Source of the DNA: Lachnospiraceae bacterium
GTDB taxonomy: Bacteria > Bacillota > Clostridia > Lachnospirales > Lachnospiraceae
DNA: 64,000 nt
Assembly: GCA_013316825.1 (NCBI GenBank)
Contig: WSLY01000006.1
Location: 1-64,000 of the forward strand
Direction: 5' to 3'
The position numbers and the translations under genes were made by a program. The notes beneath the pieces are model-generated. The model did no database searches and was not told where the DNA came from. It saw nothing but the letters and a program-made list of their open reading frames with translations. This document shows positions 40,775 through 50,179 of this stretch, one piece after another (position 1 is the first letter of the stretch; every line of letters begins with the position of its first letter).

Positions 40775-42032
40775 GGAGTATAAATCACAGACAGTAAAGA
40801 GCGGTAAGACGCAGAGCGCCAATCGGAGAGCGGAGTGCACAGGACGGCAGGACGGCGGAAAACGGGAACAGCAGAGAACAGGCGGCGCACAGAAGTGTCC
40901 GGTTGCGAAAAAGTGCGGCGGGTGCAGGGGTTTTGGCTTTTCCTATCAGCAGCAGTTGCAGAAGAAAGCAAAAATACTGGAGGAGCATTGTGGGAAATTT
41001 GGCAGGTTTGCGCCGATTATCGGGATGCAGAATCCTTATTATTACAGGAACAAAGTACATGCCGTATTTGGAGAGGACAGGCGGCATAATATCATATCGG
41101 GCATTTATGAAGAGGGTACTCACAGGATTGTGCCGGTGGATAGCTGTCTTTTGGAAAATCAGAAGGCAGACGAAATTATCGTATCTATACGCGGGCTGTT
41201 AAAATCCTTTAAAATCCGTCCCTATGATGAGGACAGGGGTTACGGGCTGCTGCGGCATGTGCTGATTAGGACGGGGTATGTGACAGGTGAAATTATGGTA
41301 GTGCTTGTATTGACTTCCCCCATTTTACCCTCCAAAAATAATTTTGTGAAGGCCTTGTTAAAGCTGCATCCGGAAATCACAACGATTGTGTTGAATGTAA
41401 ACGACAAGGACACCAGCATGGTTTTGGGAGAAAAGGAAACGGTGCTTTACGGAAAAGGATATATTGAAGATATTCTGGCAGGGAAAAGGTTCCGGATTTC
41501 TTCCCGATCCTTTTATCAGGTCAACCCAGTACAGACGGAGAAGCTGTACGGGAAGGCAGTAGCGTATGCCGCGCTGACCGGCAGGGAAACCGTGCTGGAT
41601 GCGTATTGCGGTACGGGAACAATCGGTCTGATTGCCAGCGATAAGGCAAAAGAGGTCATCGGTGTGGAATCAAATCCTGCCGCCGTCAGGGATGCCATCA
41701 TAAATGCAAAGCAGAATGGCATCACCAATATTACATTCTATCAAAATGATGCAGGAAAACTAATCGGACAGATGGCAGAGCAGAATGCATCAGTGGATGT
41801 GGTGTTTATGGACCCGCCCCGCGCAGGCAGTACGAACATATTCTTGGATGCGCTTGTGAAGCTGAAGCCAAAAAGAATCGTTTATGTCTCCTGCAATCCG
41901 GAAACGCTGGCACGGGATTTGCGCTATCTTTTACAAAAAGGATACCGTATGGAGAAAGGAACCGGCGTTGATATGTTTCCGTGGACGGCAAGCATAGAGG
42001 CAGTCGTACTGCTCAGCCCGAGAAAACGCTGA
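40749..42032 (+). CDS. rlmD: 23S rRNA (uracil-C5)-methyltransferase, RlmD/RlmCD type
   Basis: A 427-residue TrmA-family enzyme that methylates U1939 (and perhaps U747) of 23S rRNA. The Fe-S cluster cysteines are C50, C56, C59 (CPVAKKCGGC) and C133. The SAM motif is LDAYCGTGTIGL, FMDPPRAG follows, and the catalytic Cys382 lies in VSCNPETLARDL. Unusually, the N-terminus is a ~48-residue Lys/Arg/Gln-rich tail rather than a TRAM domain. GGTGAGGG precedes the ATG, which overlaps the small upstream frame. Confidence 0.9.
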   Translation: MEKASQKNREYKSQTVKSGKTQSANRRAECTGRQDGGKREQQRTGGAQKCPVAKKCGGCRGFGFSYQQQLQKKAKILEEHCGKFGRFAPIIGMQNPYYYRNKVHAVFGEDRRHNIISGIYEEGTHRIVPVDSCLLENQKADEIIVSIRGLLKSFKIRPYDEDRGYGLLRHVLIRTGYVTGEIMVVLVLTSPILPSKNNFVKALLKLHPEITTIVLNVNDKDTSMVLGEKETVLYGKGYIEDILAGKRFRISSRSFYQVNPVQTEKLYGKAVAYAALTGRETVLDAYCGTGTIGLIASDKAKEVIGVESNPAAVRDAIINAKQNGITNITFYQNDAGKLIGQMAEQNASVDVVFMDPPRAGSTNIFLDALVKLKPKRIVYVSCNPETLARDLRYLLQKGYRMEKGTGVDMFPWTASIEAVVLLSPRKR

Positions 42033-42070
42033 GCGGATAGGAAAAGGTAAGGACAAGAGGCGGACGGCAA

Positions 42071-43585
42071 ATGAAAATAGTAAAAATAATCTGGTATTCT
42101 TTTTTGGGATTTTTGTCGGTAATGATTTTATTTATATTGGTATGCGCTTTTCATCCCGAACTGACAAAGGCGATAGCGGCATTTTTGTATCCCGACAAAG
42201 CAAGTGAATATGCTGTAGGCGGGCAGCCTTCAAATGGGCAGTCCGCAGGCGGACAGTCTGCCGATAACCGGCCCTTGGGCGGACAATCCGCGGAGGGGTG
42301 GGGAAATGGGGAAGAGGGCGCTGTGCCGGACGGAACAGGGAATGGGCTTACCTCTGCCTATGTGCCGCCCGTTAAAACGGATATTGTCATACCGGACAAT
42401 GTATCGGGGAGGAACGGTTATCAGCCGGTTCAGGAAGACAATACGCAGATTGCGGATACGGAAGCGGAGGCGCTGCGGCAGCAGATAGGTACGGGAGAGA
42501 CGGGGGAAGGGTTGACTTTTGACCCTTTGTATTATCCCTATTACGCCATGCTGAGTGAAAACGGAAAGAGTCTGTACCGTCAGATTTATGCCAATTCCTT
42601 ACATTTAAACAGTGTTTTTGCCCCTGCGCAGGATATATCCGTGAGCGAAATCAGAAATATTTTTGCGGCAGTTTATAATGACCATCCGGAGCTTTTCTGG
42701 CTTCAGACAACTTATACCTGTAAGTACATGATGGATGGGCAGTGTGTGGAAATCGGGCTGCAGTTTAACCGTACCGCTCAGGACTTGGATAATGCAAGGA
42801 CAGAATTTGAGCAAAAGGCTGCTGAGATTGTAGGCGGGGCGCAGAATCTGGGAAGCGACTATGAAAAAGAAAAATATGTACATGACATGCTGCTTGCAAA
42901 GGTGGAATACAGTCTGTCAGCAGAAATGAACCAGAGCGCTTACAGTGCGTTGGTGAACGGAAGAACCGTGTGCGCAGGTTATGCCAGAGCATTTCAGTAT
43001 TTGATGCAGCAGCTTCAGGTGCCTTGCTATTATTGTACCGGTTTTGCAGGAGAGAACCATGCATGGAATATCATTCTCTTGGAGGACGGCTATTATAATG
43101 TGGATACCACATGGGATGATACCGGCGAGGGAGTCTATGATTATTTTAACAAGACGGATGCGGATTATGCGGACACCCACATCAGGCAGGAGCTTTCGGT
43201 ATACCTGCCGTCATGTAATGGACAGCGTTACCGGACGCAGGAGATAGAGCAGGTAGAAAATCCGGATGGCAGCGGTAGCCTGCGCAGTCTTTCGGATGCA
43301 GGAAAAACGGAATCCGATGTGTTAAATTCCATTGCGGATTATTATACGGACTGCTATAACCAGATTGTGCAGAAGGGCAGCGGAACTTACGATTTTTCCA
43401 ATGTGCTTGGAAATATTGATGTGCTGCAGAGCTGGTATGAGGTTTATGAGAGCGGTGCCTACAGTCAGGGGTATATGGAAGAGGCGGTTTTGGCAGTCGG
43501 GGCGGTGAGATGGGAGATGAATCTGCGGCTGGAAGAGCTGCAGGGCGGAAGATATTTGGTGACGCACGAGATTACCATATGGTAA
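42071..43585 (+). CDS. Transglutaminase-like domain protein, membrane anchored
   Basis: A 504-residue protein. An N-terminal membrane helix (about residues 8-28), then a Gly/Gln/Ser-rich linker with repeated GGQSA units (about 50-75), then a transglutaminase-like cysteine protease domain. The triad is Cys in GRTVCAGYARAFQYL, His in NHAWNII and Asp in YNVDTTWDD. It faces the outside and may cross-link or cleave wall-associated proteins. It starts 38 bases after rlmD. Substrate unknown. Confidence 0.8.
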   Translation: MKIVKIIWYSFLGFLSVMILFILVCAFHPELTKAIAAFLYPDKASEYAVGGQPSNGQSAGGQSADNRPLGGQSAEGWGNGEEGAVPDGTGNGLTSAYVPPVKTDIVIPDNVSGRNGYQPVQEDNTQIADTEAEALRQQIGTGETGEGLTFDPLYYPYYAMLSENGKSLYRQIYANSLHLNSVFAPAQDISVSEIRNIFAAVYNDHPELFWLQTTYTCKYMMDGQCVEIGLQFNRTAQDLDNARTEFEQKAAEIVGGAQNLGSDYEKEKYVHDMLLAKVEYSLSAEMNQSAYSALVNGRTVCAGYARAFQYLMQQLQVPCYYCTGFAGENHAWNIILLEDGYYNVDTTWDDTGEGVYDYFNKTDADYADTHIRQELSVYLPSCNGQRYRTQEIEQVENPDGSGSLRSLSDAGKTESDVLNSIADYYTDCYNQIVQKGSGTYDFSNVLGNIDVLQSWYEVYESGAYSQGYMEEAVLAVGAVRWEMNLRLEELQGGRYLVTHEITIW

Positions 43586-43607
43586 GCCCGTGCGCCACAG
43601 GGAACAC

Positions 43608-44027
43608 TCATCCTTTTTCTTCGCAGTATTTGCAGCGGTACAGTTCTTTTTCCTCGTCGGCAAGGAAAAAGATATGGGGAAGCTCCTGCTCGATGGAGGT
43701 GATGCAGCGGGGATTTTTGCAGCGGATAACATTTTTTATCATCTTAGGGAGCACCAAATCTTTTTTGTCTACAATTTCTCCATCCTTGATAACGTTGACG
43801 GTAATGTTGTGGTCGATAAAGGCAAGCACGTCAAGGTCAAGCTGATTGATGTCGCATTCTACTTTTAAAATATCCTTCTTGCCCATTTTATTGCTGCGGG
43901 CATTTTTGATAATGGCAACCGTGCAGTCCAGCTTGCCGAGCTGCAGGTGTTCGTAAATATCCATGCTTTTCCCCGCTTTGATATGGTCGAGGACAAAGCC
44001 TTCTTCAATTTTTCCTACATTTAACAT
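43608..44027 (-). CDS. pyrI: Aspartate carbamoyltransferase regulatory chain
   Basis: A 139-residue PyrI. The N-terminal allosteric domain (GFVLDHIKAGKSMDIYEHL) binds nucleotides, and the C-terminal zinc domain has four Cys (CKNPRC, CKYC) for contact with PyrB. GGAGGATTCAA lies before the ATG. It is 21 bases downstream of pyrB, forming a pyrBI operon. Presence of a regulatory chain means feedback-controlled pyrimidine synthesis of the E. coli type. Confidence 0.95.
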   Translation of the reverse strand: MLNVGKIEEGFVLDHIKAGKSMDIYEHLQLGKLDCTVAIIKNARSNKMGKKDILKVECDINQLDLDVLAFIDHNITVNVIKDGEIVDKKDLVLPKMIKNVIRCKNPRCITSIEQELPHIFFLADEEKELYRCKYCEEKG

Positions 44028-44048
44028 TTGAATCCTCCTTTTTTCTTT

Positions 44049-44966
44049 TTAAGCTGCGGAAATTTCCAACAATGTCAGGATAAGCGCCATACGGACGTAG
44101 ACGCCATACTGTGCCTGCTTAAAGTATGCGGCGCGGGGGTCTGCATCCACTTCGACGGAAATTTCGTTGACTCTGGGAAGGGGATGCAGCACCAGCATGT
44201 CGGGACGTGCAAGCTCCATTTTTGCGGTGTCCAGAATATAGAAGTCCTTTAAGCGGACATAATCTTCTTCATTGAAAAAGCGTTCTTTTTGTACGCGGGT
44301 CATGTAGAGCAGGTCAAGGGAGGGCATTACATTTTCCAGCCGGATAACTTCTTCGTAGGGGATTCCTTTTTCCTTTAGGGCATCCGTGATATAATCGGGA
44401 ACCCGCAGCTCTTCCGGCGAGATAAAAACGAAGCGGATACGGGGATAGCGGACCAGCGCATTAATCAGAGAATGTACGGTACGCCCAAATTTTAAATCGC
44501 CGCAGAGTCCGATTGTCAGGTTGTCCAGATGTCCTTTCAGGGTGCTGATGGTTAAAAGGTCGGTCAACGTTTGGGTTGGATGCTGATGACCGCCGTCGCC
44601 TGCATTGATGACGGGAATGCCGGACTTTTCGGCAGCTACCATGGGAGCGCCTTCCTTTGGGTGGCGCATGGCGCAGATATCGGAATAGCAGGAGATGATA
44701 CGGATGGTATCCGACACGCTTTCACCTTTTGCCGCGGAAGAACTGGCTGCTTCGGAAAAGCCGAGAACTTCACCGCCCAGGCGGAGCATGGCAGATTCAA
44801 AGCTGAGGCGTGTACGTGTGCTTGGCTCGTAAAAACAGGTTGCCAAAATCCTGCCGTCGCAGGCATGGGCATACTTGGCGGGATTTTTCTCGATATCCCT
44901 TGCGAGGGTAAACAGCTTTTCCAGTTCTTCTACGGAAAAATCAAGTGGACTCATTAAATGTTTCAT
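44049..44966 (-). CDS. pyrB: Aspartate carbamoyltransferase catalytic chain
   Basis: A 305-residue PyrB, which makes N-carbamoyl-aspartate in pyrimidine synthesis. Signature STRTRLSFE (carbamoyl phosphate loop), the mobile 80s loop (SSAAKGES), [11 protein letters not shown] and HPLPRVNEI are all present. ATG 44966 follows GGAGGAAACT; an in-frame upstream ATG at 45005 lacks support. It is followed by pyrI; no other pyr genes are in the window. Confidence 0.96.
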   Translation of the reverse strand: MKHLMSPLDFSVEELEKLFTLARDIEKNPAKYAHACDGRILATCFYEPSTRTRLSFESAMLRLGGEVLGFSEAASSSAAKGESVSDTIRIISCYSDICAMRHPKEGAPMVAAEKSGIPVINAGDGGHQHPTQTLTDLLTISTLKGHLDNLTIGLCGDLKFGRTVHSLINALVRYPRIRFVFISPEELRVPDYITDALKEKGIPYEEVIRLENVMPSLDLLYMTRVQKERFFNEEDYVRLKDFYILDTAKMELARPDMLVLHPLPRVNEISVEVDADPRAAYFKQAQYGVYVRMALILTLLEISAA

Positions 44967-45057
44967 AGTTTCCTCCATTTCTACAGTGCAAAGTTTGAAA
45001 AACAAAGCCGCAGGTGCGGTTCATGGGGCTTGACAGGCAAAAGCCGGTACAAGCCCG

Positions 45058-45090
45058 AAAAAAATCGAAGAGATTTTTCTCTTCGATTTT
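45058..45090 (-). terminator. Terminator of the nitroreductase gene
   Basis: Perfect 12-bp stem (45061-45072 with 45079-45090), 6-base loop. On the minus strand a T7 tract follows, ahead of the pyrB leader. Confidence 0.85.
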
Positions 45091-45095
45091 AATTA

Positions 45096-45638
45096 CTATG
45101 AAAGATAGGATAGCAAGTCCTCTACGGGCTTGCGTTTAGGAGCAGCCGGTGCTTCTGCGGGATATCCGATGGGAATCAGAGCAGCCAGCTCTCTGTCTTC
45201 GGGAAGAGAGAGCAAAGCAGCAGCTTTGACTTCGTCAAAAATGCCTAAAATAACGCTTCCCAGACCTTGCTCATAAGCGGCAAGGCAAAAGGCCTCGGTT
45301 GCGATGCCGGTGTCGAACATCTGCCAGCCGCCCTCCTTTGGAGTGCTGAAAGAACCATCCCGCTCAAAGCCGCTTCTGTTTTTGATAAAGGTAACGGCAA
45401 TCAGCAGGGGCGCATTCCGTATGATTTCACCATTTTTGGCATAAGCGGAAGTACATTCGGAAGCAATTTTGTCCTTTAATGCACCTTCCACGGCGATATA
45501 GCGTACAATCTGTGTGTTTTTCCAGCTCGGGGCATAGGATGCGCTCTCCACGATATCGGTGAGTACCTCCCGCGCTATGGGCTTGTCCGTAAACTGGCGT
45601 ATGCTTCTGCGTCCTTTGATACATTCGTTGGCTGTCAT
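45096..45638 (-). CDS. Nitroreductase family protein
   Basis: A 180-residue FMN-dependent oxidoreductase. FMN-binding RRSIRQF near the N-terminus, SYAPSWKNTQ, the DTGIATEAFCLAAYEQGLGS segment and a C-terminal GYPAEAP fit small nitroreductases. It is shorter than NfsB (about 217), like many clostridial members. Physiological substrate unknown. CAGGAGGATTCTT precedes ATG 45638. Own promoter and terminator, so monocistronic. Confidence 0.87.
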   Translation of the reverse strand: MTANECIKGRRSIRQFTDKPIAREVLTDIVESASYAPSWKNTQIVRYIAVEGALKDKIASECTSAYAKNGEIIRNAPLLIAVTFIKNRSGFERDGSFSTPKEGGWQMFDTGIATEAFCLAAYEQGLGSVILGIFDEVKAAALLSLPEDRELAALIPIGYPAEAPAAPKRKPVEDLLSYLS

Positions 45639-45684
45639 AAGAATCCTCCTGCAATGAGAACTGTTCCGCTTTGTTTCTTGGCAT

Positions 45685-45713
45685 ATTATAGCATAAGTAC
45701 GGCGGGGAAGCAA
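45685..45713 (-). promoter_or_regulatory. Promoter of the nitroreductase gene
   Basis: Minus-strand TTGCTT (complement of 45708-45713) and TATAAT (complement of 45685-45690), spacer 17. It is back to back with the GNAT promoter. Confidence 0.7.
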
Positions 45714-45734
45714 TGAAAAGAAGCCAAAAGAGTA

Positions 45735-45762
45735 TTGTAAATGACGGAAAATCTTTTATAAT
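45735..45762 (+). promoter_or_regulatory. Promoter of the GNAT gene at 45803
   Basis: TTGTAA (45735-45740) and TATAAT (45757-45762), spacer 16. This places the true start downstream of 45762. Confidence 0.65.
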
Positions 45763-45802
45763 GAAATATATCAATCATCAGGATGAAAAGAGGGGCATTT
45801 TT

Positions 45803-46573
45803 ATGTTTACAAATCAGGACGTTATCGGGATTGCAATGCAACAATCCGCGTGGGATATTCACTGCAGGGCGGAAGATTTTTTGAAAGAAGAAAATGTCAT
45901 TGTCCGTTCCGAAATCGGCGCATTGGCTAGAAAGTATTATAAAGAGCCGATTGCCTGTAATCTTGTTTCTTACGGGAATAATGTAGTAGCCTCCGTGAAA
46001 GAGGAATATGAAAAAACAGTGGAAGAGTATATTGGAAAGTTTGCATTTTACCGATGTTTTGAAACCCCGAATATGCATTGGCTTGGTGACAGAATGAGGG
46101 AATACGGACAGCGGGTTTGCTTTATGGCGGAATATTTTCTGCCAAATATGGAAAGAATGCGGCGTTTTTCCTGCGAGTATGAGATGCGCGTTTTAACGCA
46201 GGAGGATTTTGAGGGGCTGTATTTGCCTGAATGGAGCAATGCTTTATGTGAAGAGAGAAAGGAATTGGACATTCTGGGCGTCGGCGCATATGAAAAGGGC
46301 AGGCTGATTGGTCTGGCGGGCTGCTCCGCCGACTGTGCGGGCATGTGGCAGATTGGCGTGGACGTATTGCCTGCATACCGCAAAAAGGGAATTGCGGCGG
46401 CGCTGACTAGCAATCTGGCAATGGAAATTCTGGAAAGAGACAAGGTTCCCTTTTATTGCTGTGCATGGTCGAATATCCGCTCAGCCAAAAACGCAGTCAA
46501 AAGTGGTTTTGCGCCTGCATGGGTAGAGATGACGGTCAAGCCGAAAACAGTGGTTGCGGAAATGAATCAATAG
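45803..46573 (+). CDS. GNAT family N-acetyltransferase
   Basis: A 256-residue protein. The C-terminal half is a GNAT domain with the acetyl-CoA loop VDVLPAYRKKGIAAALTSNLA and SNIRSAKNAVKSGF. The N-terminal ~110 residues form an extra domain seen in larger GNAT proteins. ATG 45803 after AGAGGGG is chosen because a promoter -10 box lies at 45757. Acceptor unknown. Confidence 0.82.
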   Translation: MFTNQDVIGIAMQQSAWDIHCRAEDFLKEENVIVRSEIGALARKYYKEPIACNLVSYGNNVVASVKEEYEKTVEEYIGKFAFYRCFETPNMHWLGDRMREYGQRVCFMAEYFLPNMERMRRFSCEYEMRVLTQEDFEGLYLPEWSNALCEERKELDILGVGAYEKGRLIGLAGCSADCAGMWQIGVDVLPAYRKKGIAAALTSNLAMEILERDKVPFYCCAWSNIRSAKNAVKSGFAPAWVEMTVKPKTVVAEMNQ

Positions 46574-46607
46574 TGTAAGGGCGGGGAGGCGTTTCCTTTT
46601 CTGCCGC

Positions 46608-46636
46608 TTGCATCTTGGCGGGGATTCCATTATAAT
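46608..46636 (+). promoter_or_regulatory. Promoter of the PH-domain gene
   Basis: TTGCAT (46608-46613) and perfect TATAAT (46631-46636), spacer 17. Confidence 0.7.
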
Positions 46637-46679
46637 AGAGAAAAGAATGAAACAGTACTACAGAAGCGGGAGGCAGAAT

Positions 46680-47081
46680 ATGGCAAAAGAACAGGAGCAG
46701 GATGTTGTATACAAAGAAAGAAAAAGATGGTTGTTTTTCGGGCTGCCCTTTACCTTCACCAAATATATCATCAAGGACGATATGCTTACCATCAATCAGG
46801 GTTTTCTAAAAAAGGTGGAAAACGACTGTTATATGTATAAGGTACAGGATGTGGAGCATACGGCAAGTCTTGGCGAGCGTATTTTTGGTATGGGTACCAT
46901 TACCTGCTATACAGGGGATACGACACATCCGAAGCTGATTTTGGAGCATGTGAAGCGTTCCAAGGAGATTAAAAATTATATTTTGGAAGCGTCCGAGGCT
47001 GCCCGTATGAGAAGACGAACCTTGAATACGCTGGATATCGGCGCAGGTGGAGTGGACGATTTGGACGACTTGGATTCTTAA
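46680..47081 (+). CDS. Bacterial PH-domain protein (YdbS/bPH2-like)
   Basis: A 133-residue cytoplasmic protein with one bacterial PH-like domain: FTKYIIKDDMLTINQGFLKK, YKVQDVEHTASLGERIFG and GTITCYTGDTTHPKLIL are typical of YdbS-type repeats. No membrane helix, unlike YdbS itself. An acidic tail (GGVDDLDDLDS) ends it. CGGGAGGCAGAAT precedes ATG 46680. Role unknown. Confidence 0.8.
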   Translation: MAKEQEQDVVYKERKRWLFFGLPFTFTKYIIKDDMLTINQGFLKKVENDCYMYKVQDVEHTASLGERIFGMGTITCYTGDTTHPKLILEHVKRSKEIKNYILEASEAARMRRRTLNTLDIGAGGVDDLDDLDS

Positions 47082-47101
47082 CTGCATAGATGGGTTAATC
47101 G

Positions 47102-47131
47102 ACAGGACGGTGGTTGCTTCCCCCGTCCTGT
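47102..47131. terminator. Hairpin after the PH-domain gene
   Basis: ACAGGACGG (47102-47110) pairs with CCGTCCTGT (47123-47131), 12-base loop. Only TTTA follows, so termination may be weak. Confidence 0.5.
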
Positions 47132-47190
47132 TTACGGCTTGCGGCATGGCAGAAACCGGTATCCTCGCAGGCAGACCGGCAAGCCGCGTG

Positions 47191-47616
47191 TCAGTCGGCA
47201 GTACTTTTCTGTTGACTTGGACAGTCATCTTCTGAAATCAGGCGTTCAAAGAGCAGTCCTGCCATAAACCAGAAGGGCAGGTAGTCGAGACGTATGATTT
47301 TTTTGATATGCCATTTGGAGCGGCTGTAGTCCCATGGGCAGATATCCTTTTTGTTTAAAAGGGTTCCGGTGATAAATTCGCCTGTAAAAATCAGCGCCGC
47401 ATAGGATAAGCCTCTGACAAAGGGAGATTTTTTTTTGAGAAGGCGGCTGACGGGAGCTAAAAAGCAGGCGCAGCCGTAAATGGGAAACATCCAGATGGAG
47501 GTATTTCCGGTTAGCTTGAATTGCCGTCTTCTGAAGGAATTTAGGGCGGTAAAGGTGATTTCCATGCACCAGCCCAGAATACCGCAGTGAATAAAATTAT
47601 GGATATACTTTTTCAT
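47191..47616 (-). CDS. Small PF06541-type membrane protein
   Basis: A 141-residue protein with about four helices. The segments FIHCGILGWCMEITFTAL, WMFPIYGCACFLAPV and GEFITGTLLNKKDICPWDYS match the PF06541 putative ABC-transporter family also found at 22248. It starts only 37 bases from folC on the opposite strand, so divergent promoters must overlap the coding ends. Function unknown. Confidence 0.75.
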   Translation of the reverse strand: MKKYIHNFIHCGILGWCMEITFTALNSFRRRQFKLTGNTSIWMFPIYGCACFLAPVSRLLKKKSPFVRGLSYAALIFTGEFITGTLLNKKDICPWDYSRSKWHIKKIIRLDYLPFWFMAGLLFERLISEDDCPSQQKSTAD

Positions 47617-47652
47617 AAGGAAGAGTATGTCCCCAAAAGGAAGAAATATACA

Positions 47653-48993
47653 ATGAATTTTAAACAGACGCTTGCATATATGGAATCAATTAAAAATTAT
47701 GGCATTGTGCCGGGACTTTCTACCATTAAAAAGCTTTGCGAGAGACTTGGGAACCCGCAGGATAAGCTTTCCTTTGTACATATTGCGGGTACAAACGGAA
47801 AAGGCTCCGTGCTGGCTTTTTTGTCTTCTATCTTAAAATGTGCCGGTTATAAGGTGGGAAGCTATCACTCTCCGGCGGTGTTTTATGACTGCGAGCGGTT
47901 TCAGATAAATGGGCGTGCCATTAGTAAAAAGGCATTCTGCGAATGTGTGGAGGAGGTAAAAAACGCCTGTGATTTTATGGTGGAAGAAGGGTTTGCACAT
48001 CCCACGCCTTTTGAGGTGGAGACGGCGGCGGCATTTTTGTATTTTGCAAAAAATGCCTGCGATATAGTGGTGCTGGAGACCGGAATGGGCGGCAGGGAAG
48101 ATGCGACCAATCTGGTCAATACAACGAAAGCGGCGGTATTGACACCCATCAGTATGGACCATATGCAGTTTTTGGGGAATACGCCGGAAAGAATCGCCGC
48201 ACATAAGGCGGGGATTATAAAAGACGGATGTTATGTTATAACAGCGGAGCAGGAGCCGGATATTTTGAAAGTGATAGAGCAGGAAGCGGCGCAAAAAAAA
48301 TGCTCTCTTACGATAGTTGGCAGGGCGCAGAAAGTGAAGTATGGGCTGGAAAAGCAAAGGTTTTCTTATCAGGACGTGTCGGGGAGGCGTTTTGAAGGGC
48401 TGGAAATTTCCCTTGCCGGAAAGCATCAGGTGGAAAATGCGGCGCTGGCGGTAGAAACGGTGGGCAGGCTGGCGGAGTGCGGCTATCCTGTATCCGAGAG
48501 GCAGCTTTGCAAGGGATTGGCAAGCGCCGTATGGCAGGGCAGGTTCCAAATCATTGCAAAAAGACCGCTCTTTATTCTGGACGGTGCACACAATGAGGAC
48601 GCGGCAAAAAAACTTGCCCGGTCCATTCGGTTTTATTTTACAAATAAAAAAATTGTTTATATAATGGGAATGTTGAAGGATAAGGAATGTGAAAAAGTGG
48701 CGGCGGAAACCTGCGCCTATGCGGAGCAGATTATTACCGTGACGCCGCCGGACAATCCCCGCGCGCTGCCTGCTTTGGAGCTGGCACAGATAGTGCGGGA
48801 GTATCATCCGCATGTGACGGCGGCGGGAAGTCTGGAGGAGGGCGTGGAGATGGCGTATCTTCTGGCGGATAAAGAAGACGTCATACTCTGCTTCGGTTCT
48901 TTATCCTATCTGGGGCGTATGGCGGAAATTGTGCGGGAGAGACAGGAAAACGTGCATACGGAAAAGAATATGCATGTGGGAAAGAAAGCCTGA
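47653..48993 (+). CDS. folC: Folylpolyglutamate/dihydrofolate synthase
   Basis: A 446-residue Mur-ligase-like enzyme that adds glutamate to folates and, in bacteria, makes dihydrofolate from dihydropteroate. Motifs: HIAGTNGKGSVLAFL (ATP loop), SYHSPAVFYDCERFQ, ETGMGGREDATNL and ILDGAHNEDAAKKL. AAAGGAAG lies before ATG 47653; an in-frame ATG at 47587 would overlap the divergent gene's start. First gene of the folate set; the ligase is followed 59 bases later by folE. Confidence 0.92.
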   Translation: MNFKQTLAYMESIKNYGIVPGLSTIKKLCERLGNPQDKLSFVHIAGTNGKGSVLAFLSSILKCAGYKVGSYHSPAVFYDCERFQINGRAISKKAFCECVEEVKNACDFMVEEGFAHPTPFEVETAAAFLYFAKNACDIVVLETGMGGREDATNLVNTTKAAVLTPISMDHMQFLGNTPERIAAHKAGIIKDGCYVITAEQEPDILKVIEQEAAQKKCSLTIVGRAQKVKYGLEKQRFSYQDVSGRRFEGLEISLAGKHQVENAALAVETVGRLAECGYPVSERQLCKGLASAVWQGRFQIIAKRPLFILDGAHNEDAAKKLARSIRFYFTNKKIVYIMGMLKDKECEKVAAETCAYAEQIITVTPPDNPRALPALELAQIVREYHPHVTAAGSLEEGVEMAYLLADKEDVILCFGSLSYLGRMAEIVRERQENVHTEKNMHVGKKA

Positions 48994-49052
48994 CAGAAAA
49001 GTAAAGTGGGCAGGAAGACAGGCGGCAGCCTGCTGCTGTCCGGAGGTGTGAC

Positions 49053-49613
49053 ATGGATAAGAAAAAAATAGAAGCCGGAGTCAGAATGATTCTGGAGGGA
49101 TTGGGGGAAGACGCGGACAGAGAAGGTCTGCGGGAAACGCCGGAGCGGATAGCGAGAATGTACGAGGAAATTTTTGCAGGTACCCATGCGGATGCGGCGC
49201 TGCATCTGCAGAAGACTTTTTCTGCTTCCGGCAGCGACATGGTGTTGGAAAAGGATATTGTGTTTTATTCCACCTGTGAGCATCATATGATGCCCTTTTA
49301 TGGCAAGGCGCATATTGCCTATATACCGGACGGCAGAGTGGTAGGCTTGAGCAAGCTGGCGCGGACGGTTGAGGTGTTTGCAAAGAGGCTGCAGATACAG
49401 GAGCAGATGACGGGGCAGATTGCAGATGCCGTTATGCAGCATTTACAGCCGAAAGGCGTAATGGTGGCGGTGGAGGCGGAGCACATGTGCATGACTATGC
49501 GGGGGGTGAAAAAGCCCGGGAGCAGAACGCTTACGTTTTCCTCTAAGGGTGTGTTTGCCGTAGATTACCGCCTGCAGGAGCAGTTTTTCAGGCTGCTGGA
49601 GTTGACGCCATGA
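49053..49613 (+). CDS. folE: GTP cyclohydrolase I
   Basis: A 186-residue FolE that turns GTP into 7,8-dihydroneopterin triphosphate. Zinc ligands are in [10 protein letters not shown] and [24 protein letters not shown] is also conserved. CCGGAGGTGTGAC precedes the ATG. Its stop overlaps the start of the HD-domain gene (ATGA), indicating translational coupling. Confidence 0.96.
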   Translation: MDKKKIEAGVRMILEGLGEDADREGLRETPERIARMYEEIFAGTHADAALHLQKTFSASGSDMVLEKDIVFYSTCEHHMMPFYGKAHIAYIPDGRVVGLSKLARTVEVFAKRLQIQEQMTGQIADAVMQHLQPKGVMVAVEAEHMCMTMRGVKKPGSRTLTFSSKGVFAVDYRLQEQFFRLLELTP

Positions 49614-50092
49614 GCAGAATAGACGCGATTATCAGACATCCGGTGTTTATCGGGCATATGGAAAAGAATGAGGCGGCGGAGCAGGGCAGAATTTTTTGCC
49701 GTCACGATATGGGGCACCTTTTGGATGTGGCGCGGATTGCCATGCTTTTGAATCTGGAAGAAGGGCTGGGGCTTACGAAGGAGCTTCTCTACGGAGCGGC
49801 TCTTTTGCATGATATCGGCAGACATGAACAGTATGAAAGCGGTACGCCCCATGAGGAGGCGGGTGCGCAGATTGCTCCGGCAATCCTTGCGGATTGTGGC
49901 TATGACGAAAAGGAAACATGTGTTATTACAGAGGCAATCCGGATGCACAGAAATAAGGCGATAGCGGAATGCGCGGATTTAAAGGGCGTCTTGTACAGGG
50001 CGGATAAACTGAGCCGCCCTTGTTTTTGCTGTAAGGCGGAAAGTACCTGTAACTGGAAAGAAGAAAAGAAAAATAAGCATCTGCGTCTATAA
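49610..50092 (+). CDS. HD-domain phosphohydrolase in the folate operon
   Basis: A 160-residue HD-superfamily protein: His in [14 protein letters not shown], the HD pair in [15 protein letters not shown] and His/Glu in [13 protein letters not shown]-terminal Cys cluster ([10 protein letters not shown]) may bind a further metal. HD enzymes hydrolyse phosphate esters of nucleotides and related compounds. Coupling to folE and position before folP make it a candidate for removing phosphates from dihydroneopterin triphosphate, a step with no other obvious gene here. That role is inference. Confidence 0.82.
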   Translation: MSRIDAIIRHPVFIGHMEKNEAAEQGRIFCRHDMGHLLDVARIAMLLNLEEGLGLTKELLYGAALLHDIGRHEQYESGTPHEEAGAQIAPAILADCGYDEKETCVITEAIRMHRNKAIAECADLKGVLYRADKLSRPCFCCKAESTCNWKEEKKNKHLRL

Positions 50093-50179
50093 GCGGGCGC
50101 TTTTTTGCCTCGGCAAAGCTTTTGGGCATCTATGCTGAGGCGGGTGTTTGGACGCAGCCGTCCGGGAATGGAGGAGAGT

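Noticed and set aside
44967-45055. Possible pyrB leader peptide and attenuator on the minus strand
   Set aside because: A short ATG frame and a GC-rich mini-hairpin before T-rich DNA are visible, but the loop is too small and no alternative structure is evident.
47833-48813. 326-codon open frame antisense to folC
   Set aside because: Shadow of folC; no motif, no start signal.
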